A DNA stretch of 64,000 bases from Xiphydria camelus (Eukaryota; Arthropoda; Insecta; Hymenoptera; Xiphydriidae), in the NCBI GenBank assembly GCA_963678675.1, contig OY783198.1, positions 22,244,684 to 22,308,683 of the forward strand, in the 5' to 3' direction. This document shows, in pieces, positions 32,548-45,600 of this stretch (the first letter of the stretch is position 1; the number at the start of each line of letters is the position of its first letter). A program made the position numbers and the translations under genes. Under the pieces are notes generated by a model. That model was not told the origin of the DNA. It saw only the letters and a list, made by a program, of their open reading frames with translations, and searched no databases.

Positions 32548-35500
32548 CACAATAAACACTTCTTCTCCTTCTCTCTCTGGCTCTTTGGTTCGACGCCATT
32601 GGATGATACGGAACGACCGCGCCCCTTCGTACGTGGTACACCTACTCGAGGACCACGACGAAGGAGAGAATTTAGTAACCACTTAGAGACTCGATAACGC
32701 TTTCACGAGCAGTCGAGATGACCCGGAAGCCGAGGTGTGGGATATGGTTAGCGAGCGCCAAAGTATTGGACGGGTCGTGGCGCGCGATGACGTACTTGGA
32801 GAAAACGAGACGAGGTGTGGAACGATTACGATCGCTAAATGAAAAATTCTTTTATGATTTAAAGCACGACTCGCCGTGCGTGCACACGTTTCGGTGCGAT
32901 AAAGTTAGGCGGTGTTATTTTTCTGAGATTTTCTTCCCTCAGTCGTATCGCGTGAAATGCTTTCATGATAATGCAGTGCTAGGCAAAAAGGGGTTAAGTG
33001 ACAATTCGCAAGTGCAAAAATATGCCTCGTAATGATGAAAATGAAATATTTAACAGGAAAAAAGGATTATAAAATTTTCGGAAATTTCGGAATTTGTACT
33101 ATTTCAAAGCATATTTTCCCAGTCGCGTTTCGAAATGTCAATTACTCCCTTGTGCTTGACACAGCAGAATAAAGGATATCGGAACCTTTTTGCGATGCCG
33201 TCCTTTCGACAAACCACGAGCAATTTTGGTCGAGGCAACTCCGCAGCTTTTCCAACGAAGAAGATTGCACCGAGGATGAAGCTTTCTCGATAACTGCGCT
33301 CGAGGGACGAACAAGGCGAAACTCGACAGGGCGGAAATTTTCTCGAAACGATCGAAATCCGAATACGTATTATCCACGTACACCTACTCGTAATATTCTA
33401 ACCCGAAATTGAACTAGTTCTCCGGATCAGCTCCAAGATCAACCGAGCACACAGAAATACCAGAAGAAAATAAGTGTCTCGCTGATGGAATCATAACACG
33501 CGATACCAGTCCCCGAACTTCTCTCACGACGCTTTTGCACGAGCACCGACAGACTCGAGGTTGCATTTCCATACAGCCGGGGCTCTCCGAGCGAAACAAA
33601 TCCACGGTTTTCCAGCGTCTCGCTCGACGCCAATTGCATCAGAGACGCGCGTTTCGCCGGTATACCCGAGAGACGGGGAAACGGTCACGCTTCGCTGCCA
33701 GGCAAAATACCACAGACCGGATTCCACGTTTCCCGGTGCAACCAGAACTGTTTCCAAAAAAAATAAAAAGAGAGAGGAGACAAAAAAGTTACTCGTCTCC
33801 CTGAAAAAAAAAAAAAAAGTACAATTCCTCGACTGACTTCAAGTCCGCCCTCCCCACCGTCGGCGACGACCGACAGACGCCGTCGAGCGCAAAGAAATTG
33901 ACTTGCAGATGACGAGGACGGCACGCGCTGCCGGTCCTCGAAACTTCCCGGCAGCCGCGCGCCGAGAGACGACGACGTCGCGGCTCGGCACGCTCGGGGG
34001 ACGCGGAATCGCCGAAGTCGAGGATCCCGGCGAGCGGTACGCGCGACGGAGACGACGTGCGGGGGTGAAGCGCCGCCGAGAAGAGCGCGGAACAGAAGCG
34101 CGCCGCGTCGACGGTGGGACGACGCGAGGGGCGCGCGCGAGAAGAGAGAAGATCGTCGTATGGCGCGTGCGCTATCGGCAGGGCGAGTTCCGAGTCCGTT
34201 GTACCAGTCGGGCCTTCAACTCCGGACCGCGTGCACCGCGTCGATCGTACCGGGTGTAGCTTCGCCCCGCGAGAGAGAGAGCACAGTCTCCGCGCTCTCC
34301 GGCGATCCGCTCGTCGCAACGCGCGCGCAACGTCGGTGCGGTTCGCTCGTTCGACGAGAATACGTTTCGCCCGGTGCGGCGGCCGGGCGCTTCGCGGTCG
34401 TATTCCGGGGGAAACTGGAGTTTGAAAAAGTTTTGCCGCCCGGGAGGGAAAGAAACGCCCGGAGAGAATTTTCGGTGGCGGACAGACGTCCCCGTTTTTC
34501 CTGTGGTTTCGACGCCGGAAATGATAGAATCGCAGACGTATCCGTGATATTTCGTCGTGGTCCAATTTTTCGCGATTTTCGGCACGCGCGGTTGAGTTTC
34601 GTTCCGGTCGAATTCGAGGGACCGAGATTCGATTTCAACGAGAATTCCTTCGCCGGGAGAACGGAAGGAACGTCGACGCGAATAATCGTCAGACGCGTGA
34701 TAAATTCGTCTCGTTGTATCGCCGAGAATATCGTCGAAAGTATACAGTCGGAGGTTGGGAAAATCGAACCGGGAGGAAACGAACGGCTCCATTTGTCCGT
34801 TCTCCATTTGATATCCGGGTACGTGTCGCGACAGTCGTTGTCGCCATTCGTTAATTATTATCGGTGGGTACGTGCGTACGCGTTGTTAAATATGTAGGCC
34901 GCGTAGTGTGTGTCACGGTAACCACCCTTCGCGTTTCTCTCTCGATGTAATATAAATCTATACGCATCGCTCACTTCTCTCTCTCTCTCTCTCTCTCTCC
35001 TCGTCTCTCTACAACAACGAACACACCGATTCATTATAGTTAAACCCGACGTTAATTCTAGCAGTGACGACTACGTGCCGTCGAACATCCAGGGAGGATA
35101 ACCGTGCCGGATTGTCCTATTTCCCGTCCTTTGCCCGATTTATGCGAATCTCTGTGCTTCGACCTACCGCCACGCGCGTACCTCCGGCCGGCTGGAAAGC
35201 CAATTTAAAGTCTTCGCCTCTCCCCCGCCGCGCCCTATTCCTCTTCTGGTCTCCTTCCACTCCCTCCGCTTCGGCTAAATAAAGTACCACGATGGATAAC
35301 TCGCCGACTTCCGTTGTAACATCCTACGCGCTGCCGAAGGCGAATTCAAATCGTTCGCTTCCGATTTGATTTTTCCGTTTTTTTCTCTTTTTTTTTGAGG
35401 GGTGGGGGGGGGAGATTAAGACTCGATGACGACGCGGACGTATACAAAACGGACGATTGATGCGTGCGATTGACAGACTGAAGTCACGTGGCTACCGTGC

Positions 35501-36486
35501 AGGGTCGACGAGGCTCTCTGCACTTTGACTGCGCGCTCGATCGTATTTTTTTCTATCATCCTCGTGTCGGGTGCGAGTAACAATTAGCGAAAACAAAGGA
35601 CATTCCATACATACGCGTCCCTCTCGGAGAGATCTATGATATTATATCGTTACGGCCCTCGCACACCGAGCACTAGCGATGGCAACGGGATTTTCAAAAA
35701 ATCGAATCACTGCGAAAAGAATTGCGTCGATAATTCCGTTGATCCTGTTCGTAATTGAAAATGCGTAGAAAATGAAGACCCTTCTTTTAAGACCCCCGGA
35801 AGCTCCGGCGAGAAATATCAACGAGAAAAGTGCCATCGGCGTTGCGAGATTCATCCCTCACCAAAAGCCAATCTACCCTTCGTTGGAATCCTCCAAGATT
35901 AAGCCACTTTCCGTAATCGAAGCACGCGGAATGACAGAGATAGAGAGACGGAGAGAGAGAGAGAGAGAGAGAGACGTGAAAGCATGAAAAATCCCACCTA
36001 CGCACAACGGCTAAAGCCATTAGCATAAACGTAGACGGCGTTCGCGCACCCGATACACCCCTGTACGCGCGAGCAAACCAAAGGGTAGCGCGATGACGAT
36101 AGAATTTCACGCGGCCACGCCGCGTCGCGCCGTTTGAGCCGCGACCAAGGGAAGCCGAAGACGACCTCGTGTCATTGACTCGGTACAGCAGTGAGTGGTG
36201 GTGCCGGTGATCGGTGCTGGTGTTGGTGGTGGCAGTGGCGGCGACGAAGGAAAACCATCATGACTCGCGTCGACGCGAAGACTGCCGAGTTCCCGACGAA
36301 GTGAACCGCGACGATACAACCACCCGAGGGAAAACTCGCGGGGACAATCGACGAACGGAAAGGCGAGAAGAGTGCCGCGGGGCGCCCCGCAGAGCCCGCT
36401 GACGCGACGGTCGGGAGCGTCGAGTCGCTCGGTCAACGATGGCATGAGGACATTGGCGAAGAGCTCTGGGCCTAGCGAGGAGGAGG
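32548..36486. other. Intergenic DNA upstream of the dipeptidase first coding exon
   Basis: Mostly CpG-rich DNA. It has a (CT)n run at 34976-34999, a (GA)n run at about 35948-35973 and poly-A/T tracts. Long frames on both strands at 33789-34897 are Arg-rich shadows of each other. The dipeptidase 5' UTR and promoter should lie in or upstream of the last few hundred bases, but I cannot place a start site. Confidence 0.4.
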
Positions 36487-36611
36487 ATGAGAATGGTGGT
36501 GGGCGTGATGGTGCTGGGTCAGCTTCTGACGCGGCTCTTGCTCGCGGCCCACGCCGGAGATCGTCTCGCGGCCGCCCGCAGGATACTGCGAGACGTGCCC
36601 CTGATAGACGG
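36487..36611 (+). CDS. Dipeptidase coding exon 1
   Basis: Encodes [19 protein letters not shown] and on to [10 protein letters not shown], a signal peptide followed by the start of the catalytic domain. The donor is GACGG|GTGAGT. The ATG at 36487 is the first in this frame after an in-frame TGA at 36445-36447. Two upstream ATGs in other frames (36439 and 36444) precede it. A second in-frame ATG at 36493 would lose only two residues. Confidence 0.85.
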
Positions 36612-39600
36612 GTGAGTCGATGACCCGGGTCAGGGTGCGGAAGTTGTACTTTGCGCGCGGCGAGTTGCGGTTTCGCGACGTGACTCGATTCGCAATTTTG
36701 AAATTCGTCACGTGTATAAAGTTGCGTAATATCGGTGATAGTGGACGGGAGGAGAGGAAAGACAGAGAGAGAGAGAACGGTGCAGAAGTAGGTTATTTTC
36801 TACATCGAAAGGAGAAGCATTCGCTTTTATCGTGGTTATCTCCTGATTAAAGGGACTTTTCTTTTTGAGAAGAAAAGGCGCGCATCTTGATCTATAAAAC
36901 AGTATACCACAGCGACGCCGGCAAGACATTTATGAGAGATAATATAATCGCGCTTGACGCTATCCGCCTCTGTGTACCAATGTGCTCGGCTCTGCCCTAT
37001 GCGGACATAACTTACACGTGTAGAGGAGGTTGCGTAATATGGGCCAGCCGAGGTCTGATCAGGATTTGGAGGTCAGCCAAAAGCGGCAATATAATCTTGG
37101 CGTTATAATACGGATACAATACTTCGAAGGGGGATATTGCACTGCGTAGGGAAGCAGCGACGAGTCGAAATTAGTTTCTTTGAAGTATGTGGAGGAATCG
37201 TATAAGGAGTCTCTTCCCAGATCCACAGCGGAGATATTAATTCGAAGCGAATGAATTCAGGACCGCGAGGGGCTTAATAAAACTTATATCCGACATCGGA
37301 GAAAATGGTAATATCCCACTTTGCATCAGTGAAATACCCTCATTTCGGACCACCTTCCCCTATCCATGTTCGAACGCGGAGAGTCGGTTAAATACGCCCG
37401 GCAGCCGGAACAATATCGGGCTAACGAGGCGTCCTGAAACGTTCCTCGTGTGGGCAGAGCGTCTACTACGGGAAGGCTCTCGTACGTTATTACACGCGCG
37501 CACGCCGATAATAATTAACCCCGGAATACCCCCACACTCGGGTAGGCCCCCGCGATAGCCGCGCGTCCATAAAGACGGGCGCCAACTCGGGACGAGAATG
37601 AGACGCCGGGTTTGTTATTCCAGGGTTAACCGCGTCTCTCCTCTCGCGCCTCTCTCGACCTTATTTCTATACCTCGACGCGCGAGAGTCGCGGAAGTCGC
37701 GAAATCGCCTCGGGGCCGATAACGCCGCGGAGCTAGGTTAAACTAGGCAGAGGTACAGGGGCGGACAGATTGGATGGGAGGGCTGACGCGTCGACGGTAT
37801 CGAGCGTGGGATTTTTTTCTGCGAAAGATACAGACTTCGGTGGAGGCTCGTTTTTTTATAAGGGAGGTTTATAGCCGGGCTGCGTGAAACTGGAAGCGGC
37901 GTAACAGCTGATAGTACGTATGTTGTATCTGCTAGCGCAAAGTGTATGTAAGATGACATGCAAGATAAATAGAGAATATGAAATCTCAGTTTTTTGGCAC
38001 GCATGGTACTTGAATGGCTGGACGAATAGGAATAAATCTCTATGTATATTTTACGCGCGGACATACGATAGTATATTGATGAGCAAATTGAGTTGATTCA
38101 AAACGTTAGTCAAACGGTCAATGGGATGAAATGTTTAATTCGATAAAATACCTGATCAGTTGAGAGGCGACCATTATCTGAATCAATATTCCCCTTGACA
38201 TTTTGCCAAAAATCGGAATGTTCACGCTGATTCCGAAAATCACAGATTTATCGGGAAAATTTCAAGAAGAAACCGAAATATCGATGATTCTTTATGAAAA
38301 TATAATTTTTTAGCACATAAAAGCGTCGATATTTTGTATCTTCTTTCGAGATATCGATAAGCTCCATTTTTAATGAATGATAGACGAGTTTGAAAATTCG
38401 ACTTTTGATAAAACTAAAAAAAAGAAGAAAATTTGGTATCGTCCAAAAGAAATGCTATACAAAGCTCGTTCGCCACTGCTCGCTATAAAAATCTGCGCAT
38501 GTCTATCCGTGACAAGCGACAATAATAATTTATCGAAATAAAAGACGTCGTTCGGTGAATTCGCGGAACGAGCTCAACCAACGTACCAAGCAAACCGAAA
38601 CAAATTTAGTACCAATCCCGTAATGCTCCGTTTACATTTTTAATCCCCTTCAGACATTTGAAAATATTATAACGAGATTGAGTAGAAAATTACTAACTTT
38701 CCTTTCGAAAGTGAGATATATTTCGACTGCTTAAGATCCCGAAATTATTGGAACACATTTATCATATTTGAAGGATTACGACGAAAACGCCATCTCTCTG
38801 ACAACTCATTTCTACCATTAACATATAATGTGCGACACGTGGCTCGACGTGAGACGTGTGGTAAATGGATTTCCATCATGTGTGAAATAACTTCAAATGT
38901 ACGTTTTCAAAAAAAAACCTAAATATAAATGAAAACTCATGAAATGAAGTGCAATTAACAAACTACGACTGGCTACGAGATGCTCTAAACATCCGAATAA
39001 TTCAAAAATTCATTTCCATAAATATCCTCGGGATACGTAAGAATTTTTCTATACCATATACCACTCTTGAAGAAATAGTCGATCGAACAAAAAATGACTG
39101 ACCAACAAATTCTGAGAATATTATAAAATATATATTTATAGAAACGCGCGCATAACTCTACTCAAGAAAAAACAATGCGAGATTAAATCGCCCAACAAAA
39201 ATACAGTACAGTTTACCCCTTTCAGAAGCTTCTCTCTCTAACCCCAACACCGCTCTCATCCCCTTTATCTTCTCCCCGTCATCGTCATCATCATTACCAT
39301 ACGATGGTTTCATTATCTTTATTATTAGATATTCATTACACTCCCATATCCAACAGAATGGGTTATCGATCAAGAAACAGCACCCCGATGGATTCACCCT
39401 TCGACGCGACAAATTACACCACCTTTCTTCGAGATTTTGGCTTGCGCCGGGAACTATGAATCTTCCGAGAGAATTGCCTTGTCAAACGTCGAGCTCGGAT
39501 CTTAATGGACCGGCGAGTAATCGGGTCTGGGCGAGGTCCGAGCGTTCCTAAATCAATCCGTTAGCCGCTTCCCGATCGAAATTCCTCGCGAATTCCAGGC

Positions 39601-42600
39601 GGACGTGAATAAGCGACCGGTTGCTGTACACCGAAGAGTGCCCCGTTCGTCTAACATTTTCTTCCGCCGCCCCGCAGTAGTAGGATCCGTCCTGCGTCCG
39701 ACGCCCTACCGGGAAGAGTGTAGCGACGGACGTATAGCGGACCCTGACTACTGCCTGACGTTCCAGCTTCGGCTGCTAGCTTTATCGCGCGTAGGTATCT
39801 CGTATGACGCGCCGTACCGGTGCGGTGGGAATCGTTGTAACGCGTGAAAAAATGACTCGTTCAAAGAGCTCGAAAGAAGGCTATACTGAAAGTGAGAACA
39901 AATGCCGCGGTGCGGCTCGCGTGATTGTAACCTTCTATCGGGAAAATCGGTTCGTCGCTGCGGCGAGCAACGGATTCGATACTCTGCGGCTGGTTTCTTT
40001 TTTATTCGACATACGCGGGTGAAATTGCCGAGCAAGGAATTTTTAATTCGGATAACAAAATCGAAGACTTTTGAATGGACGTATTGCGAAGCTAGACTAA
40101 AATTCTTTTATATAATTCATTCGTTCTTATGACAATTCCATGCCACTCTTTCGAAAGATCTTGTATACCGCATTCTTAATCTTGCACTGATCTAATTAAA
40201 TAAATTTCAACTCGCGGAATGATAATTTAGATAATTGAATTCAACGTATGGAACAGAAAAACACAGTGGAATGTGCTGATGATTTTCAATTTCTTTTTTT
40301 TTTCGATTGACAAATTTTACTCACGATGCTTTCGACAATTACGATCGTTCGATGAAACTTCCCAACAACCGTTTCATCTCGTTTATGCAAAGTGAAACGT
40401 TTTCGAAATAGCGCGCAATTTTGAAAAAATACGAATAAATGGAGCGTTAGAGTCGACCGGAAAGGGGCGGTGCGTACAGCGAAGCGGGTGACGGATAAAA
40501 AGAGAGGAACACGGAGGGGTGTGCAGGCGGCCCGACGAGAGAAATCGTTTTATCGATGTACGCATATGCGAACGAAAGTGTCACTTTATTTCCCAAACAG
40601 AAATAACCACCTCTTTTTTGTCCATCTCGCCGTTACACACGAACAAGACGATTTCTCTCTGTCATCGCGGAGAAAATGGACCCCTCGCAACCCCTCCCCC
40701 TTTCGTCCACTCGCAATTTCCAGTTTCGTTAAACCCGATGCGCGTAGCGTCGTCCCGCGCGCGCGCGAAAAATACTCGCGCGAAATGTAACTAGCACCGC
40801 GTAATTACGTCGGCTGCTTGCGGCATTCATTTTCGCGCGGAAGTATTTAATTACCGCGCTGCGGCTCGTCATCTGGTATAAGCTCGAGGCGGGTGGGGGG
40901 AGGGGCGCGAAATTAAGAGGAAAAGAAAGTCGTGAAAGGCGTCGCCGCGTTGTATAGCCGCGACGAATGGGGGATTTGCGCCGTGCGCGGTCAAGAGGGT
41001 GAAAAGTGTCCCTCGAGGTGATTCACAGATGTCCGCGAGAAGTTCGTTCGGCTGCGTTCTCGATCCTCACATACGAGTGTCGTGCTCGTTTTCGAGATCT
41101 CCGAGGCGTGCGGTATGTGTGTGTGTGTGTGTGTGTGTGTGTCGCGAGGAGGCGCGAAAGGATGTCGCTGAAAGGTCGGAAGGAGATTCGTCATTTTTTG
41201 TAATTTTCTTCCGACGCTGCCGCGGCGTGAAATACGAGGAGGAACAGATGCCTATTCTCGAGTTTCGCCTTTCGAAAGGGGGCGAATTTCAATATTATCG
41301 CGAGTCACGTCTACGGATATTCGAGAAATTCTCTAACGTGGTCCTTTCTCTTTTCTTTCGATGGATTTTCAAAAATGTTAACTCTCTTTCATATTCGAAG
41401 AAAAAAACATATTTCCGTTAATTATATATAAGTTTCTCAATAAATCGTCGCTTTTTTAATGCGTTTTCGATGAGCCGGCGATATTATAGAGAAGAGAAAT
41501 TTCTTGGAAAAACGCCTCGACTCCAGTCAGCAACGTCGTCGAGGAAATGAACTTTTCCGCGCAACAAGTTTCGCGTCTAATCGCGACACGAGTTTCCCCT
41601 GTAGAAAATGGCGATGTAATAGGTTGCTCTTAAAGCCTTATATAGGGTATAACGCGCCTGCTGATGGCGCTTGGGAAACTTAAAAGCGGTAAAAGAGATT
41701 TAGGACGACGACGACGGCGACGACGACGTCGTCATCGCGTCGTCCGTTTAATCGCTGAAGGGTGAAAGTGAATCGCGCGCTTCGAGAGAGAGAGCCAGGG
41801 ATATCTCTGTTTCACCGGCGCAAAATCACCGCGAATAAGTTTCTCGAGCATGACATCGCTGTGTACTCTGTAAGCTCCGCCGACGAAAACGGTGATAATA
41901 CGACAGGCTGCGCTCGACGTCCATCCACGGGGTTTACAGGCGTTCGTAATGGAGCTTGAAAACTACCGAAAGCGACAAAAGTGATTTGGGGCTGCGAGCG
42001 TCGAGATCGAATTTCGACGGTGGCTAAAATGACAAAGTTTCTTCGCGTTTAAGGAAACGCATTATGCGTTCAATCTATCGAGGCACGCGATCGCACGAAG
42101 ATCCAGAAGCGTATATCATAGTTTCCTGCAATTTATAGAACAGCCGAGTGACACGTAGCAATTTTATGGATCGCGTTGCCATTTGGTACGGTAATTCTCG
42201 AACGATCATTATACATGTGAACGTAACCCGGCGCTAAAATCAATGTTAGACGATAAAAATAATATACGAAAAATCACCCGCTCACACTCGAGAAGCGCCA
42301 AACCGGCCATTCTCCTCGCGCAATAAGTGCTGCACTCTCGCAAGACTTTTCGCGCGTCCATCCAATCTCGCTTGAGCTCTGCGTCCAGCTCGTCGCAAAG
42401 TTCATATACTTTCACGGGGCCAGTGGGAGTATAAATAGCGAGAGAAGTGGGAGAAAAAGGAACGCGCGAGGAAAGTGCGGAAAGAAAGATACGCGGAGAG
42501 AGAGGCGAGAGGGAGGGGGAAGAAACCGCTCTTTTTTCTCACCTTTCATGAAAAGACATCCACTCCAGACGCCCGCTTTTCGTTCGTGAAAGTCAACATC

Positions 42601-45600
42601 CGCGCGCGCGTCCGCGCCGAGCTCCGCCGCGAGAAGGGTTTAGAGGGCGACGACGAGAGGGGGGATGTTTTTGCGAGAAACACTTGCTCGTTCGGTTGCT
42701 CCTCCGACTGTCCGTCCCTCCCACTCGCAACCTTCCTCGTCCTTCGCCCCTCGGCGGCCCCAAAAACCACGGCGAGCCATCACCCCCTCCCGCCCTCACC
42801 CCGCCAGTTATGACGGCTTGAATGGACCCGTCGACGGCATGCGCCGATTCTCACTCGAATGCTGGGAACCGACAGAGTGGAAACAACGCGCGTACGTCTC
42901 GCTCCGTTTCGATCACCCGCTATTCCGTTCCACCCCTCGTCGGGGAAATTAATTCGGCGAGCAGAGCGCCGCGTAAATAAATGAACCGGGGATAAGAATC
43001 GATAATCCTCATACGGACGCTTCGCATTTTATCGCGGCGTTGTTCTCGATATCAATGCGGAGCGAAAGCTACACAGTGGCTGATATAGGGTCTGAATGAT
43101 TGACACCCTCCGATAATAACGGATGCATTGAACCGGAAGAAACGAAGATACGCCGATATTTATGTAACTTCGTTTGCTTCGTATTTGTGGATTTTACTGA
43201 ATTTTGGATCAAATTGTTGTCATTCGAATTAGCGAGATCACACCAAGGAAGTGAGAAATGGGCAAATTCGGCTTAAAGCAAAAGATTTTCTCTTTGAAAG
43301 TGAAGTACTCGCCCTTCGAAGGTAACTCAATCTTTGAAACCGTATTACATCTCTCGCTCCGAATCAGATTAGCTCACTTTTCACTGGGACTGAAATTTCA
43401 CCCTTTTGAAAGAGAGAGTACATCACGGGTCGCCGTCGAGGGTGCGAGGTCGCGAGGGCACGGCGGGGATGATTTCTCGAAAATGACGAAAGCAGGTGTT
43501 GCGTTTCGCGGCGGCTCCCTCTTCCAGCCTCTCGCCGCTGTACACTCTCGGCTTCGTTTCTCGGGGAAGGGGTTGCGCGACGCGGGCCAAATTATGACGG
43601 GTAGTTCCGCTGCGCGATTCGAGCATTTGGTGAGGCGAAACCCTCGAGGGAGAGAAAGAGAGAGGCTGCGTGAGCGTGGCGAGATGAGAAGAAGAAAAAA
43701 AAGATGTACCTACCATAATCCAGATTAATTTAAAAACTCAATTCTTCCAGAGAAATCGGTGTACTTCAAATTCTCATCTCCTCGAAGGGTTGAGCCTTCA
43801 ACTCGGTAATGCCTTGGCGCAGTGTCGTTCTCGACGGAGAAACTTACGCGTTTAAACTTTTTATTACTTTCCCCTCCCGCGTGAATACTAAGTTCGAGTG
43901 GATCGTAAATAGTCGTCAGTCTCATTCAACCGCCACGAATCCCAAGTTTTCAATTTTGCAACCTTCGACCCGTCTCCTCTATAGTTTCCATCGCGTTACA
44001 TCTAAATTTACAGAAACTTCCTCGTAAACGCCCGCCGCGCTCTCGAACCGCGCGCGGTACAACGAGTATATCGCGACCCTTTGCAAAGGTTCGCAATTAC
44101 AAAAGTATAATTAAAGCGCGAGAACGAAAAATCCGGAAACGGCGGGAGCTGACGCTGCGCGTCGTTTCCTCTCCCCTCCCCCAGTCCGTCCTGCTTTCGG
44201 TTTCCCGAAGGAGACAGGAAGAGGAGGAGGAGGAGGAGGGCAGGGCGCGACAGCGCCGACAAATTATGGCGGAACGATTCGCGCCTCGTCGTTATCTAAT
44301 TCGAGGGAGCTCGAGGTAAAATCCGGACGTATATAAATGCGGAGGAATTAGAAGGACGAGCGAGGAGCGGGAGGAATTCGCAGTGTAGAAACGGGAGAGA
44401 AGAGCAGGAGGGGGTGAAGAACGTACGGGTTAATTTTCGTTCAGCGGCGGCTGCGGTTTGCGGTGCACCGAACGCACGGGACCCGGCGAACGCGAAGTTT
44501 CCTTCTCCTCCGACGCGGATGGCTCCCGAGATTGGCGCCCGATTCGAATTTGAGTATAATGAATGGGACAGCGGTAATTCTATTTGCGCAGTAATTCTAT
44601 TCTCCCTTTCGCGCTCCGTTCGGAAGCAAACGAATTTCCGATTTCATGAAAAAAAATATTAACGATGTACACATAACTTAAAGAGTTCTTTAAAATAAAC
44701 CGCAGGATTTCCTTGAAGGATCCGACGCAGTGGACTCGAGCTCGATCGACGTGCTCCGCTCGAGCCCTGATCAGCGAACTTTATCAGGGCAACCGCGCTC
44801 CTCGACCGGGATAAGCCTCGCGGCGCCCTCCACCGCCGAGAATCGACCTCCGAGATAAATCGCGAGGGGAAAACCACGACGGAGGGGTAGCAGGGCGTCC
44901 GCGCGCTTCCGTCTTTCAACAACGCCGTGCTCCCCTGCGCGGGGGTAGAATGGAAATCCAAACTGGGCGCGCGCGCGTATCCGCTATCGGATTAATTATA
45001 CCGGCCGTTGATTCGGAGCCCGGCGCGGTAAACTCGAATGCTTACCCCCGAAATGGATTCTGCAACTCGGTTGCCTGATTGCTGATCCGAACGCGCGCTG
45101 CAGCGACCCCCCCCCCCCCCCCCGATTCGGGTCGAATCCGTACGCGCGTTTGCGCGCATCGCCGCTCGTCCGCGCAGAGTACCTACTTCCGCATGTGCGT
45201 GTGTGCATGTGTGCCAGGAATCGCATACCGCTGGAGCTGCGTGCGATTGCAGCAGTCGCGAACTGCCGCGAGAATCCAACTTCGCCCATAAATCAACAGC
45301 GAAGGAGCGAACAGTATCAGAGAATGGGCGTGTTCACGATTTTTTTTTCTTGCTCATTCGTTAATACTTTTTGTGCTTATTAATAAGATGTGTTTGTTTT
45401 TTTTCTGAGCACTAATTTCTTTTTTTTTTAATGTTTAAAGTTTTACTTCGATTCAAACGAAATCCTTAGTGACGTCACTAAAGCCATTGGCAAGGGCCCA
45501 AAAGCCGGGTTTGTGAATGGTGGAGAATCTGTTGCCCGACTCTGATTGGTCAGTTAAAATGGCGGTGAAAGTGCGACGCTTTAAAACGAATGCCTTTTTT

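Noticed and set aside
33789..34897. Opposed 245- and 258-codon frames
   Set aside because: Both are Arg/Ser-rich and lie in CpG-rich DNA where stop codons are rare. Neither has recognisable motifs or exon signals.
35291..35365. ATGGATAACTCG..., which resembles the first exon of the His-rich gene (ATGGATAACTGG)
   Set aside because: There is no donor after the fourth codon and no TATA box at matching distance. The short frame ends after 24 codons.
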